Origin: JBJSXJ01 sp044235425
GTDB lineage: Bacteria > Planctomycetota > Planctomycetia > Pirellulales > Pirellulaceae
DNA length: 64,000 nucleotides
Direction of reading: 5' to 3'
NCBI GenBank assembly: GCA_044235425.1
Contig: JBIIHW010000021.1
Location: 1 to 64,000, forward strand
This document shows positions 17,537-26,346 of the stretch, one piece after another. The translations under genes and the position numbers were made by a program. A model generated the notes under the pieces. It saw only the letters and a program-made list of their open reading frames with translations, searched no databases and had not been told where the DNA came from. The stretch's first letter is position 1, and the number at the start of each line of letters is the position of its first letter.

Positions 17537-20158
17537 ATGCTGATTCGCAGCCAAAATAATTTCGTTCCCCAGCCCCTTCCTGTAATGAACTCATCACAAC
17601 CCGCCTGCGCCCCCGCGGCCAGACCGTCGGCCGAGAAGCAAACAGGAAGCCGCCATCGCGCCGCCACGTTCATGCTGCTGACCTTATCGCTACTCGAAAT
17701 GCTCCTGACCGTCCCCGGTCGCCACCTGCCCCTGGCCGCAGCCGCCGAAGCACCTGCCGTCGCTGCAGCATCTGCAGCATCCGCGTCGGGGCCGCAGGTC
17801 TCGCCCGCAGAACTGAAGCTGACAGGCCACTTCTCGCACGGGCAATTGCTGGTGCAGCAGTCAGCAGCGGTCGGACTGAATCATCAAGCTCGGTTCGTCA
17901 GCCGTGATCCCAACATCGCGACCGTCAGCGAATTGGGGCTCGTCCTCGCTCGTCACAACGGCCAAACCACGATTACCGTGGAGGTGGGCGGCAGTCGTTT
18001 GGAAGTACCCGTGCAGGTCACCGGCTGCGATGGCCCTCCCACCGTCCAGTTCACACGTGATATTCGTCCGATTTTGAATAAAAGTGGCTGTGCGATGGCG
18101 GCCTGTCATGCCGCTCAGCATGGCAAGGGTGGCTTCAAGCTTTCCGTATTCGGTTCCGAACCGGCCGCCGATCATCGCACCATGGTCCGAGATGCGATTC
18201 AGCGGCGAGTGGACTTGATTCGACCAGAGGAAAGTTTGCTGCTGCTCAAGCCCACGAGGACCGTCCCACACGGCGGCGGACGAAAGATCGATCGAGACTC
18301 GGTGGACTACGAGATCTTTGCTCATTGGTTGCGGACAGGTGCTCCCGGACCACAGGCGAAAGACGCCGAGGTCACTCGCCTGGAAATTACTCCCGCTCTG
18401 CTTCGCGGAGTGACGGGAAATCGACAGCAGCTGCGGGTGGAAGCTGAGTACTCGGATGGAGCGCGTCGCGATGTCACGGCCTGGGCCCGTTTCGACTCGC
18501 TGGATGACGGCGTCGTCGCGGTCACTCGCCATGGTCTGGTGACCATGGTGGGCCAAGGGCAAGCACCGATTATGGTGCGATTCGAGGGACAAGCTTCTAT
18601 TTCGCTGTTCGTCGTTCCTTATTCCGAGTCGCCTAATCTGGCGAACTGGCGGAATCACAATTTCGTCGACGAATTAGCGGCCGCCAAATTTCGCGAACTG
18701 GGAATCGAACCTTCCAGCCTGTGTGATGATGCCACGTTTGTCCGCCGCGCCTACCTGGATGCTATTGGAACCTTGCCGACGGCAGCGGAAGCGCTGGCGT
18801 TCACGCAGTCCACCGATCCCAACAAACGCTTCCTGCTGGTGGATCGCCTGTTAGGACTTACCGGAAACCCCGCCCAGGATATCTACAACGATGCCTATTC
18901 CGCCTATTGGTCCCTGCGATGGTCCGACTTGATTCGCAATTCGAGTCGCGAACTGGGAGAGCAGGGGATGTGGTCGCTTCACAACTGGGTGCGCGAAGCG
19001 TTTCGCGAGAATCGACCGTTCGATCAGTTCGTACGCGAATTGGTCACGGCCAAGGGTTCCATCTACAGCAGTGGTCCCGCCAATTTTTTTCGAGTTAACA
19101 AATCGCCGACGGAACTAACCGAGGCTGTTTCGCAAACGTTTCTCGGTATTCGACTCGAATGCGCGAAATGCCATCATCATCCGTTCGAAAAATATAGTGA
19201 AGATGACTATTACCAACTCTCGTCGTTTTTCGCTCGAGTGGGTTCCAAGAACAGCGAAGAATTTGGCTTGTTTGGTCGTGAGACGGTGGTGATGGTAAAA
19301 GACGCAGGTGAGGTATCGAATCCGCGGACGGGCAAGCGAATGGAGCCGAAGGCACTCGATGGTCCCACGCTGGATCATCCACTCGATCGTCGTATCCCGC
19401 TCGCCGCTTGGCTAACCGCGAAAGACAATCCGTACTTCGCGCGTAATGTGGCCAACCGTTACGTCGACTTTTTACTGGGTCGCGGTCTGGTCGAACCGGT
19501 GGACGACATGCGTGCGACAAACCCTCCCACCAATCCCCAACTCCTGGATGCACTCGCCAAATATTTCACCGAACAACAGTTCAACCTGAAGCAGCTCATG
19601 CGCGTGATCATGCATAGTCGGCTCTATCAGTTGGACTCGCGGCCCACGGCAGCAAATGCCAGTGATCAGCGCTTCTACAGTCATTTTCTCGTCAAACGAC
19701 TGACCGCGGAACCGCTCGCGGACGCGGTTGATCGAGTGACCGGAGTGCAGACGAAGTACAAAAGTCTGCCACTGGGCACACGAGCGATCGAATTACCCGA
19801 TGCCGAGTATCCCGATTATTTTTTGAACACGTTTGCCAAGCCTCGTCGCGCGAGTGTCTGTGAGTGTGAACGCAGCCCGGATGCCAATCTGGCTCAAGCT
19901 CTGCACACGCTGAACGGCGATACTTTACCCACCAAAATCGCCGATAAAACCGGGCGCATCGCTCGTCTGCTCGCCGATAAAAAGTCGCACGAGGAAGTGG
20001 TGACGGAACTTTACCTGTGGACGTTAAGTCGAGTGCCCACGGCGGCGGAACTGGCAACCTCCGTGGAGTTTCTCGACGAGTCACCGACGCGAGAAGAATG
20101 TTATCATGATCTGCTCTGGGCCCTGCTCAATTCCAAGCAGTTTCTATTCATTCATTAG
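17537..20158 (+). CDS. DUF1549/DUF1553 protein with Ig-like and cytochrome-like motifs
   Basis: This 873-residue exported protein has a hydrophobic signal after about residue 45. An Ig-like (BIG2-type) segment (ATVSELGLVLARHNGQTTITVEV) comes first, then a cytochrome-like motif CAMAACHAAQHGKGGFKLS. A second Ig-like stretch follows, then DUF1549 (FVDELAAAKFRELGIEPS through FVRRAYLDAIGTLPT) with CAKCHHHPFEKYS, and C-terminal DUF1553 (NPYFARNVANRYVDFLLGRGLVEPVDDMR). The CxxCH is a potential c-type haem site; the CxxxxCH would be atypical. The ATG at 17537 sits behind GAAAGAGAG; an ATG at 17585 is a weaker alternative. It forms a divergent pair with the DUF1501 gene. Confidence 0.88.
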   Translation: MLIRSQNNFVPQPLPVMNSSQPACAPAARPSAEKQTGSRHRAATFMLLTLSLLEMLLTVPGRHLPLAAAAEAPAVAAASAASASGPQVSPAELKLTGHFSHGQLLVQQSAAVGLNHQARFVSRDPNIATVSELGLVLARHNGQTTITVEVGGSRLEVPVQVTGCDGPPTVQFTRDIRPILNKSGCAMAACHAAQHGKGGFKLSVFGSEPAADHRTMVRDAIQRRVDLIRPEESLLLLKPTRTVPHGGGRKIDRDSVDYEIFAHWLRTGAPGPQAKDAEVTRLEITPALLRGVTGNRQQLRVEAEYSDGARRDVTAWARFDSLDDGVVAVTRHGLVTMVGQGQAPIMVRFEGQASISLFVVPYSESPNLANWRNHNFVDELAAAKFRELGIEPSSLCDDATFVRRAYLDAIGTLPTAAEALAFTQSTDPNKRFLLVDRLLGLTGNPAQDIYNDAYSAYWSLRWSDLIRNSSRELGEQGMWSLHNWVREAFRENRPFDQFVRELVTAKGSIYSSGPANFFRVNKSPTELTEAVSQTFLGIRLECAKCHHHPFEKYSEDDYYQLSSFFARVGSKNSEEFGLFGRETVVMVKDAGEVSNPRTGKRMEPKALDGPTLDHPLDRRIPLAAWLTAKDNPYFARNVANRYVDFLLGRGLVEPVDDMRATNPPTNPQLLDALAKYFTEQQFNLKQLMRVIMHSRLYQLDSRPTAANASDQRFYSHFLVKRLTAEPLADAVDRVTGVQTKYKSLPLGTRAIELPDAEYPDYFLNTFAKPRRASVCECERSPDANLAQALHTLNGDTLPTKIADKTGRIARLLADKKSHEEVVTELYLWTLSRVPTAAELATSVEFLDESPTREECYHDLLWALLNSKQFLFIH

Positions 20159-20205
20159 TCGCAGCCGGTTGGACCTTAGGATTTTTTGCAGGTTTTGTTG
20201 TCATC

Positions 20206-21327
20206 ATGGCATTGGTCGTATTAGCGATGTCGGGCGGAGTGGACAGCAGTGTGGCCGCTCATTTGCTGCTGGAGCAAGGGCACGAGGTGGTCGGCGTCTT
20301 CATGCGGCATGGTGAAGAGGCGGTGGAGGCGTGTAAGGTCGATGGACGACCGGATGAGACCTACATGCTACCAGTGCTGCGCAGTCGACCCGACCATAAA
20401 CAAGGCTGCTGCAGCGCCAGCGATGCCGAAGATGCTCGTCGAGTTGCCGATCGACTTGCGATCCCCTTCTATGCACTCGATCTACAAGCGGAGTTTCGGC
20501 GAATTATCGATTATTTCATTGATGAGTACAGTGAAGGGCGAACTCCTAACCCCTGTGTGCGCTGCAATCATTGGTTGAAATTCGGCAAGCTCTTCGATTA
20601 TGCCGACAGCATTGGTGCGCAGTTCGTCGCCACTGGACACTACGCGCGGCTCATCCCCAGCGACACCGATCATCGCCCGGCTCTTTGTCGCGGAGTGGAT
20701 CGTGACAAGGATCAATCGTATGCACTTTTCGGCATCGATCCCGCCGTACTGCCACGCATGATGCTCCCCGTTGGCGGCTTCACCAAGCCACAAATTCGGG
20801 ACCTCGCCACCAAGCTGGGATTACGAGTGGCAGATAAACGGGACAGTCAGGAGATCTGTTTCGTCACCTCGGGGCGACACGATGAATTCGTACGCGCTCG
20901 ACGAACGACCGACCTCTCGGGAGACATCGTGACCACGGATGGTCGAGTGGTAGGCCAGCATCCTGGAATTGAACGATTTACCATTGGCCAGCGCAAGGGA
21001 CTCGGAGTGGCCCTGGGTGAGCCCTATTTTGTGGTGAGGATTGAGCGGGATAGTCGCCGCGTCGTGATTGGGCGCAGTGAGGATTTGGAGCGTGACCAGT
21101 TGTATGCCAACGAATTGAACTGGCTGGTGGAGCCACCGGTCGGTCCGATCCGCTGCGAAGCCAAAATTCGCTACAACGGTCAGTCCAGTTGGGCCAAGGC
21201 GCTGGTGCAAGCCGATGGCCGCTTAAACGTGCAATTCGACGAACCACGACTGGGTGTGGCACCCGGTCAGGCAGTCGTACTTTATGATGACGACCGAGTG
21301 CTCGGTGGCGGCTGGATCGAAAATTGA
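20206..21327 (+). CDS. mnmA: tRNA-specific 2-thiouridylase MnmA
   Basis: This 373-residue enzyme thiolates U34 of tRNAs for Lys, Glu and Gln. The PP-loop motif SGGVDS (9-14) binds ATP. Catalytic cysteines are in TPNPCVRCN (C117) and SQEICF (about 207). DKDQSYALFGI and the C-terminal beta-barrel (VLGGGWIE) are in place. The length matches the family. There is no obvious operon partner; FloA follows after about 90 bases on the same strand. The sulfur donor system (IscS/Tus) is not in the window. Confidence 0.95.
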   Translation: MALVVLAMSGGVDSSVAAHLLLEQGHEVVGVFMRHGEEAVEACKVDGRPDETYMLPVLRSRPDHKQGCCSASDAEDARRVADRLAIPFYALDLQAEFRRIIDYFIDEYSEGRTPNPCVRCNHWLKFGKLFDYADSIGAQFVATGHYARLIPSDTDHRPALCRGVDRDKDQSYALFGIDPAVLPRMMLPVGGFTKPQIRDLATKLGLRVADKRDSQEICFVTSGRHDEFVRARRTTDLSGDIVTTDGRVVGQHPGIERFTIGQRKGLGVALGEPYFVVRIERDSRRVVIGRSEDLERDQLYANELNWLVEPPVGPIRCEAKIRYNGQSSWAKALVQADGRLNVQFDEPRLGVAPGQAVVLYDDDRVLGGGWIEN

Positions 21328-21419
21328 CCAACCACCCCCCCATGACGCTCTAGGTTTTGACATTTGAAAGACTATACTGACGCCGAACTACCTGATCCTC
21401 ACACGTGGGAGTCGCGTTT

Positions 21420-22481
21420 ATGACGGCCGCACTTTTCGTCGGTTTAGCGAACGAATTATCGGCACTCGCCGCTGGGCCAGTTCATTTCCCGCTCGGCACG
21501 GCACCGCTGCTGGGGATGGTCGACGGCACCTTTGTCTTTCTCGCCGGCTTGACCCTCTTCGCCATCATTTTCCTGCTCGTCGTGTTAGTGGTTGTGGCGA
21601 CCTACGGCACGATCTGGTTTCAAGCCTACATGTCGGGAGCCGAAGTGAGTTTGATCAGCTTGGTGAATATGGGATTCCGACAAGTGCCGCCGCGCTTGAT
21701 CGTCGAAGCCAAAATCATGGCAGCTCAAGCGGGACTCAGCATCGATCGTCGGGAAGGCATCAGTACATCGCGGTTGGAAGCGCACTATCTGGCCGGCGGT
21801 AATGTCCGCGCCGTGATTCAAGCCATCATCGCTGCGCATCGCGCTTTGATTGATCTGGATTTTGACCGTGCAGCCGCCATCGATCTGGCCGGTCGTGACG
21901 TGGTCGATGCAGTGCGCACCAGCGTCCATCCCAAAGTGATCGATTGTCCCAGCGCACGCTCGGGCGGAACCGCTCTCAGTGCCATCGCCAAAAATGGTGT
22001 GGAATTGAAGGTGCGCGCCATGGTGACCGTCCGCACCAACCTCGAACAACTCATCGGCGGCGCCACCGAAGACACGATCATTGCCCGCGTCGGCGAAGGC
22101 ATCATCACCTCCATCGGTTCCTCCGAAACTCACTTGGACGTACTGGAACATCCCGACCGTATCTCCAAAGCCGTGTTGCAGCGCGGACTGGATGCTCATA
22201 CTGCCTTCAAGATCGTGTCGATTGATATTGCCGACATCGATGTCGGTGAGAACATCGGCGCTCGCCTGCAGGCCGATCAAGCGGAAGCGGACACTCGAGT
22301 CGCTCGGGCACGCGCCGAGCAGCGACGGTCCGAAGCCATTGCCGCTGAACAGGAAATGAAGGCTAAAGTCGCGGAAAATCGTTCCCGACTCGTACTCGCC
22401 GAAGCTCAAGTGCCAGCCGCGATGGCCGATGCCTTCCGCTCCGGCAACTTGCGTCATCTCAGTGAGGTCGGTGGCAACTAA
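21420..22481 (+). CDS. floA: Flotillin-like protein FloA
   Basis: This 353-residue membrane scaffold belongs to the FloA (UPF0365) branch of SPFH proteins, which organise functional membrane microdomains. A hairpin-like hydrophobic N-terminus (FVFLAGLTLFAIIFLLVVLVVVA) precedes the SPFH core (VRAMVTVRTNLEQLIGGATEDTIIARVGEGI). ARARAEQRRSEAIAAEQEMKA then forms the C-terminal coiled coil. The ATG at 21420 is preceded by GGGAG at nine bases; a GTG at 21405 is in frame. A formylglycine-type gene follows 36 bases later. NfeD-like partners usual for flotillins are not seen nearby. Confidence 0.93.
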   Translation: MTAALFVGLANELSALAAGPVHFPLGTAPLLGMVDGTFVFLAGLTLFAIIFLLVVLVVVATYGTIWFQAYMSGAEVSLISLVNMGFRQVPPRLIVEAKIMAAQAGLSIDRREGISTSRLEAHYLAGGNVRAVIQAIIAAHRALIDLDFDRAAAIDLAGRDVVDAVRTSVHPKVIDCPSARSGGTALSAIAKNGVELKVRAMVTVRTNLEQLIGGATEDTIIARVGEGIITSIGSSETHLDVLEHPDRISKAVLQRGLDAHTAFKIVSIDIADIDVGENIGARLQADQAEADTRVARARAEQRRSEAIAAEQEMKAKVAENRSRLVLAEAQVPAAMADAFRSGNLRHLSEVGGN

Positions 22482-22517
22482 CCTGATTTCGCCCTTTCAC
22501 CCCAAGGCGTTTAACTC

Positions 22518-23369
22518 ATGCTCACTCAGCTTCTCCTGGGAATGGCCCTCGTGTCGGCCGAGCCAGCTGTGGCGAATCCAGCTGTGGCGAATCCAGCGGC
22601 GGCGAAAACTGCGATCGCTGCCGGCGATCAAGCCGCACTGCTGAAAACATTTCGAACGGAATTCGTCGAGATCACGCCGGGTAAAGGACAATTTCCAGCC
22701 AAATTCACGATGGGTCGAGCTCAAGCGAAATCAGCCGCCGAGCAGCCGGCCCATGAAGTGACCATGCGCGATGCATTCTTCATCGCTAAATATGAAGTGC
22801 CCCAAAATCTCTGGGAAAGTGTGATGGGAAATAATCCCAGCCGCTGGAAGGGACCCCGTAATTCCGTGGAAATGCTCTCCCACGCCGAAGCAGTCGAGTT
22901 TTGTAAGAAGAGCACCGAACTGCTGCGGGCCGCCAAGTTGATCGATGCCGATCAGGTCGTTCGTTTGCCAACAGAGGCGGAATGGGAATATTGTGCTCGA
23001 GCCGGCACGACGACGGTCTATTCCTTCGGAGACGCGGTGACTGATTTAGGTGCGTACGCTTGGTTCACCGGTAATGCCGCCGGAAATGATCCTCCAGTCG
23101 GTGCGAAAAAGCCCAACCCCTGGGGACTCTACGACATGCACGGATACCTCTGGGAATGGTGTGCCGATCCCTGGCATGCCAACTACGACGGCGCACCGAC
23201 CGACGGCTCCGCTTGGCTAGCCGGTGGACAAGCTGACAGCCACGTGGTTCGCAGCGGCAGCTGGAAGAATCAGGCCGACGCCCTCACGTCGAGCTCCCGA
23301 CAACCACTCGCCTCCGATAAACGCGACGACGCAGTCGGCCTGCGCTGCGTCCTCAGCCGCACGCGCTAG
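22518..23369 (+). CDS. Formylglycine-generating-enzyme-like (SUMF1) protein
   Basis: This 283-residue exported protein has a signal peptide (MLTQLLLGMALVSA) and a short pentapeptide repeat (VANPA) encoded by a 15-bp unit at about 22563-22607. The SUMF1 domain follows: FTMGRA, VTMRDAFFIAKYEVPQNLWESVMGNNPS, RLPTEAEWEYCARAGT, NPWGLYDMHGYLWEWCAD and VVRSGSWKNQ. True formylglycine-generating enzymes oxidise a sulfatase Cys through a copper-binding Cys pair near the C-terminus. Only one late Cys (GLRCVLS) is evident, so catalysis is doubtful. Many planctomycete members are non-enzymatic sugar-binding or regulatory relatives. Confidence 0.8.
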   Translation: MLTQLLLGMALVSAEPAVANPAVANPAAAKTAIAAGDQAALLKTFRTEFVEITPGKGQFPAKFTMGRAQAKSAAEQPAHEVTMRDAFFIAKYEVPQNLWESVMGNNPSRWKGPRNSVEMLSHAEAVEFCKKSTELLRAAKLIDADQVVRLPTEAEWEYCARAGTTTVYSFGDAVTDLGAYAWFTGNAAGNDPPVGAKKPNPWGLYDMHGYLWEWCADPWHANYDGAPTDGSAWLAGGQADSHVVRSGSWKNQADALTSSSRQPLASDKRDDAVGLRCVLSRTR

Positions 23370-23431
23370 TGTCGTGCTGCGATCAGCCGGTTCCTGATTT
23401 ACACAGGAACATCGCCGCTTGAATCACCCCC

Positions 23432-24226
23432 CTAGAACGACCGGTAAAGCTCGATGCTGTTCGCACTCACGTAACCGATCTTCGCTTTCGTGCGCCGGCT
23501 GATCGTCGCTTGATCCCACCAGGACGGTGACGGCACAAACTCCTCCGTACGATTCTCAACATGCCCATCCAAAAATGAAACGGTGGCACCGCCAGAGTGA
23601 CGGAACTGAGTGCCCGGTTCGGTCCATGAATCCTGTGGGCCGAGCAGATAAAAGTTTTCGGTGACTCGTAAGACTGGATCACCCGACCACGGCAAGCTGA
23701 GTCGCGCGGAGTCGCTAAAAACCATCGTCCGCGAAGTGGCGCGATAGTCGGCTAGCTTCGTCGTCATCATGGTCGGTGGATTCGGCCAGTTGGAATAATC
23801 CACCTTTCCCAGGTTCATGTTGTAGCCGTAACCACCCGTCGCTGAGCCATACAGAAACTCGATGGCACTTGTCGAAGGGCACTTGAGCACCGCTTTGCTA
23901 CGCTCGATAAACGGCGCAATCAAACCCTCCTCCGTCACTGCGGTGTTCGTGGCGTAATCAATCTTGCCGAACCAGGCGATTTGCTCATTACCGACCGAGG
24001 GCAGATTGGCGGGCGGCAGCACCAGGAAGGCATCGTGATAGAGCAAGACCGCCAGCGTGTTTTGCTTCAGGCAATTCGAACAGGTGATGCGTCGAGCGGC
24101 CTCGCGAGCGGCCTGCACCGCTGGCATCAACAAACCAACCAGAATGCCGATGATCGCGATGACGACCAACAGTTCAACCAGGGTAAATCCACTACACGGT
24201 CCACGTCTTTTCTGACAACCATCCAT
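23432..24226 (-). CDS. DUF1559 pseudopilin-like protein downstream of a B12 riboswitch
   Basis: This 264-residue protein has a type IV pilin-like N-terminus, GFTLVELLVVIAIIGILVG, with cleavage Gly13 and Glu18. The DUF1559 body has two CxxC-type cysteines (TCSNC) after AREAARR, and ends with the family motif HSGGATVSFLDGHVE. It is processed by prepilin peptidase and probably sits in the inner membrane or a pseudopilus. The ATG at 24226 follows GAGGAG by seven bases. A cobalamin riboswitch occupies the leader at 24433-24651 and no other gene lies between. Control by coenzyme B12 is therefore the simplest reading. That suggests a role in corrinoid uptake or a B12-sparing function. It is monocistronic: the next gene is convergent. 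Confidence 0.85.
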   Translation of the reverse strand: MDGCQKRRGPCSGFTLVELLVVIAIIGILVGLLMPAVQAAREAARRITCSNCLKQNTLAVLLYHDAFLVLPPANLPSVGNEQIAWFGKIDYATNTAVTEEGLIAPFIERSKAVLKCPSTSAIEFLYGSATGGYGYNMNLGKVDYSNWPNPPTMMTTKLADYRATSRTMVFSDSARLSLPWSGDPVLRVTENFYLLGPQDSWTEPGTQFRHSGGATVSFLDGHVENRTEEFVPSPSWWDQATISRRTKAKIGYVSANSIELYRSF

Positions 24227-24248
24227 CGACCAGCTCCTCGTGGTAATA

Positions 24249-24264
24249 TCTCGATCGCTCGAGA
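24249..24264 (-). promoter_or_regulatory. Leader hairpin just upstream of the DUF1559 ribosome binding site
   Basis: On the minus strand the leader reads TCTCGA-GCGA-TCGAGA, a 6-bp stem closed by a GNRA-type tetraloop. It ends about ten bases before the GAGGAG ribosome binding site of the DUF1559 gene. It could be part of the riboswitch expression platform, but no mutually exclusive pairing was worked out. Confidence 0.35.
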
Positions 24265-24432
24265 CAAGGTTCACCGGGCGGCTCGTCCGCGATCAATGGA
24301 TGCGAGCACAATTTCCCCAGATACAGACAATCGCACGCGAACTCCTGTCATGCGACAAGAACGCGCCGAAAACGCTGAGCTGCTGGGTGGAATCGTGGCT
24401 TCCGTTCAACGCGGGAATCGCACGGTGCTGAT

Positions 24433-24651
24433 GACATGCAGGCAGGTCTTCTGACTTCCGGATCACTCTACTGGCTGCGCCTTCCCGTGGTCAGAGCAGT
24501 CGACCGAGCAGCTAGCGCTCGTGTCAACCAGTCGTCCTCACAGTGGACTTGATCAGCGTTCGTTCCCGGTTACAGCGGCGGGACCGCAACGGATTTGCAC
24601 CGTTTTCCCTATTCTCCTGCACCTCATACGAAGCGGCAGGCACCTGATGTC
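24433..24651 (-). ncRNA. Cobalamin (coenzyme B12) riboswitch
   Basis: Read on the minus strand, this segment carries the conserved core of the cobalamin riboswitch in order. These are GGTGCC near the 5' end, then AGGAGAATAGGGAA, GGTGCAAATCC, GCGGTCCCGCCGCTGTAACC, the CCACTG box, GGGAAGGC, and AAGTCAGAAGACCTGCC at the 3' end. GACAT and ATGTC at the ends can close a P1 helix. Adenosylcobalamin binding would shut off the downstream gene, here the DUF1559 protein starting at 24226. About 206 bases separate the aptamer from that start; no intrinsic terminator was identified, so translational control is more likely. Confidence 0.93.
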
Positions 24652-24770
24652 GACAACAAATTTCAACCAAAAATCAACTTGATACGATCAACCTTCCAAC
24701 TGAAGGAGCGATAGCCTAGCAGACCAGCCCCGCTCGTCAATGCATCGCCACTCCCTCCCCATGCCTCAAT

Positions 24771-24826
24771 GTCCCCCTGTCCCCCTGTCCCCGCGTCCCC
24801 GCGTCCCCGCGTCCCCGCGTCCCCGC
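24771..24826. repeat. 8-bp tandem repeat
   Basis: Seven head-to-tail 8-base units are present: two GTCCCCCT followed by five GTCCCCGC. It is non-coding and close to 100% C/G/T on this strand. Its length probably varies between strains. Confidence 0.9.
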
Positions 24827-25179
24827 GCGAAACACCACCGTTTCTCCGCTCCCTCCGTCTCCTCCCCGCCGAAACCGGCAGCGACCCATTCCAAAAATCC
24901 GCGGAAAACGTAGAATCATCAGCACTCAAGGATGATTCTGTTGCCATTCACGTCGTTCCCGAACGCCTCATGTTCTGTGAGGGAGTGGCACCAGAGCCCG
25001 AAAACGGAATTGACTTATCTAATCGAACTTGGTCCCCACAAACCTCCTTGGCTAAACGCTTGGGCTCGTTCATCGTTTCGTTTTTTTACAGCGAAATTGT
25101 GACCGATCGAAGATGTTCGGCTTCGTGTTTTGCGGGTTGCGAAATAATTAGCAACTCCCACCAGGAACTCGGTTAAATA

Positions 25180-25195
25180 AATTGCCTGAGCAATT
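25180..25195. promoter_or_regulatory. Candidate ArsR-family operator dyad
   Basis: AATTGC-CTGA-GCAATT is a perfect 6-bp dyad with a 4-base centre. It ends 12 bases before the start codon of the ArsR-type regulator. Its position and symmetry suit autoregulation, but this is inferred from position alone. Confidence 0.35.
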
Positions 25196-25206
25196 ACGAG
25201 GCACCC

Positions 25207-25629
25207 ATGGTAACCAGCGTCATGAATGAACATACCGAGGCGAACGATTTGTCTGAGGATAAAACTGCGCTGCCGGAGTCTTTACCGGGTCCGATCGCGG
25301 ACGATCTGGTAGGGCTCTTCGCCATGCTCGCCGATAAAACTCGTTTACAAATTCTCTACTATCTCACCCAGGTCACCGAACTCAACGTCGGCAACTTGTG
25401 CGAATTGCTCGGGCAGAGTCAACCGGCGGTTAGTCACCACTTGGCTCTGATGCGTCGCAAGCAGCTGATTGAGATGCGTCGCGACGGCAAACACAATTTC
25501 TACCGTTTGGTGCCTGATCGAGTGGTGGCATATCGGCAGACGCTTGAGGATTTCCTTAGCTTCGCGCGACAACGCCCCGAGTGGACGATGGTCTTCGCGA
25601 GTTCTCCTCCAAGCACCTCGACGTCATAA
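25207..25629 (+). CDS. ArsR-family winged-helix transcriptional regulator
   Basis: This is a 140-residue regulator. The core winged helix spans about residues 40-115: LFAMLADKTRLQILYYLTQ (helices 1-2), LCELLGQSQPAVSHHLALMRRKQLI (recognition helix), MRRDGKHNFYRLV (wing). Typical metal-sensing Cys pairs of ArsR/SmtB are absent (only one Cys, in LCELL). It probably senses something other than arsenite or zinc, or uses another site. The start at 25207 is behind GAGG; an ATG at 25222 is also possible. It is the first gene on a plus strand that continues for 10 kb, separated from the next gene by about 110 bases. Confidence 0.87.
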   Translation: MVTSVMNEHTEANDLSEDKTALPESLPGPIADDLVGLFAMLADKTRLQILYYLTQVTELNVGNLCELLGQSQPAVSHHLALMRRKQLIEMRRDGKHNFYRLVPDRVVAYRQTLEDFLSFARQRPEWTMVFASSPPSTSTS

Positions 25630-25741
25630 CCGACTCAGCGTCATAATTAAACGCATCAACCACTGCACGACTGCTGGAGTTTAGTCGGACCAATTGTCCT
25701 GCCAGGCAAACGTGGTGGCTGTTTGATAAGGGCTGCTCGTT

Positions 25742-26242
25742 GTGGGCGACTTTGAACATTTGCGGCATAAACCGCCAACCTCGCTGGAGCGGCCGCGCGA
25801 GCTGATCGTAGCTTGTGCACCGCTTCGCAGTAACGTGAATCTGTCGCGCATCATGCGAACTGCGGGTTGCTGCGGAGTGACTCGGGTGATTGCCTGCGGG
25901 AACGCCAAAGTGGACCCTGAAATAGCTCGCGATGGAGCGACTTCCGTGCAGCTGGAAAAGCACCGCACCTTACCACCGGTCCTCCGCGAACTTCGCCAGC
26001 AAGGCTACCAACTGGTGGGACTCGAACAGACCACTCAAGCGGTAAACCTGCACGAATTCCGCTTCGTCCGACGTACCGCACTCATCGTCGGCAATGAACG
26101 CCTGGGACTCGAACCCGACGTCCTGCAATTGCTGGATCAGGTCATCGAGATTCCGGTCTATGGCCTGCCGCTCTCCTACAATGTCGCCTCCGCCACCGAT
26201 ATGGCCCTGTACGAGTACTGTCGACAATTTCCGTCGGGCTGA
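25742..26242 (+). CDS. SpoU/TrmH-family RNA methyltransferase
   Basis: This 166-residue SPOUT methyltransferase probably methylates a ribose 2'-OH in tRNA or rRNA with AdoMet. All three knot motifs are present: motif 1 NVNLSRIMRTAGCCGV (with the conserved Asn and Arg), motif 2 ALIVGNERLGL, and motif 3 IPVYGLPLSYNVASATDMALYEY. The length is that of minimal TrmL/TrmH-type enzymes without the N-terminal substrate-binding domain. The start is a GTG. Which RNA position it modifies cannot be told. Confidence 0.88.
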   Translation: MGDFEHLRHKPPTSLERPRELIVACAPLRSNVNLSRIMRTAGCCGVTRVIACGNAKVDPEIARDGATSVQLEKHRTLPPVLRELRQQGYQLVGLEQTTQAVNLHEFRFVRRTALIVGNERLGLEPDVLQLLDQVIEIPVYGLPLSYNVASATDMALYEYCRQFPSG

Positions 26243-26346
26243 GTGGGTGGTGAGCAGCGCGGGGATGCGGTATTCTTGTGCCTTCTCGGTTCACCTTGTT
26301 TTTTCATCTGTCGATCAGCTTCTGCTCCTCTTACAGGATGTTCGCC

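Larger units (their letters stand above)
24652..25206. other. Intergenic region with 8-bp tandem repeat
   Basis: Apart from the 8-bp repeat at 24771-24826 and the dyad at 25180-25195, no feature was found in this 555-base spacer. It should contain the divergent promoters for the riboswitch transcript and the ArsR-type gene. Confidence 0.35.
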
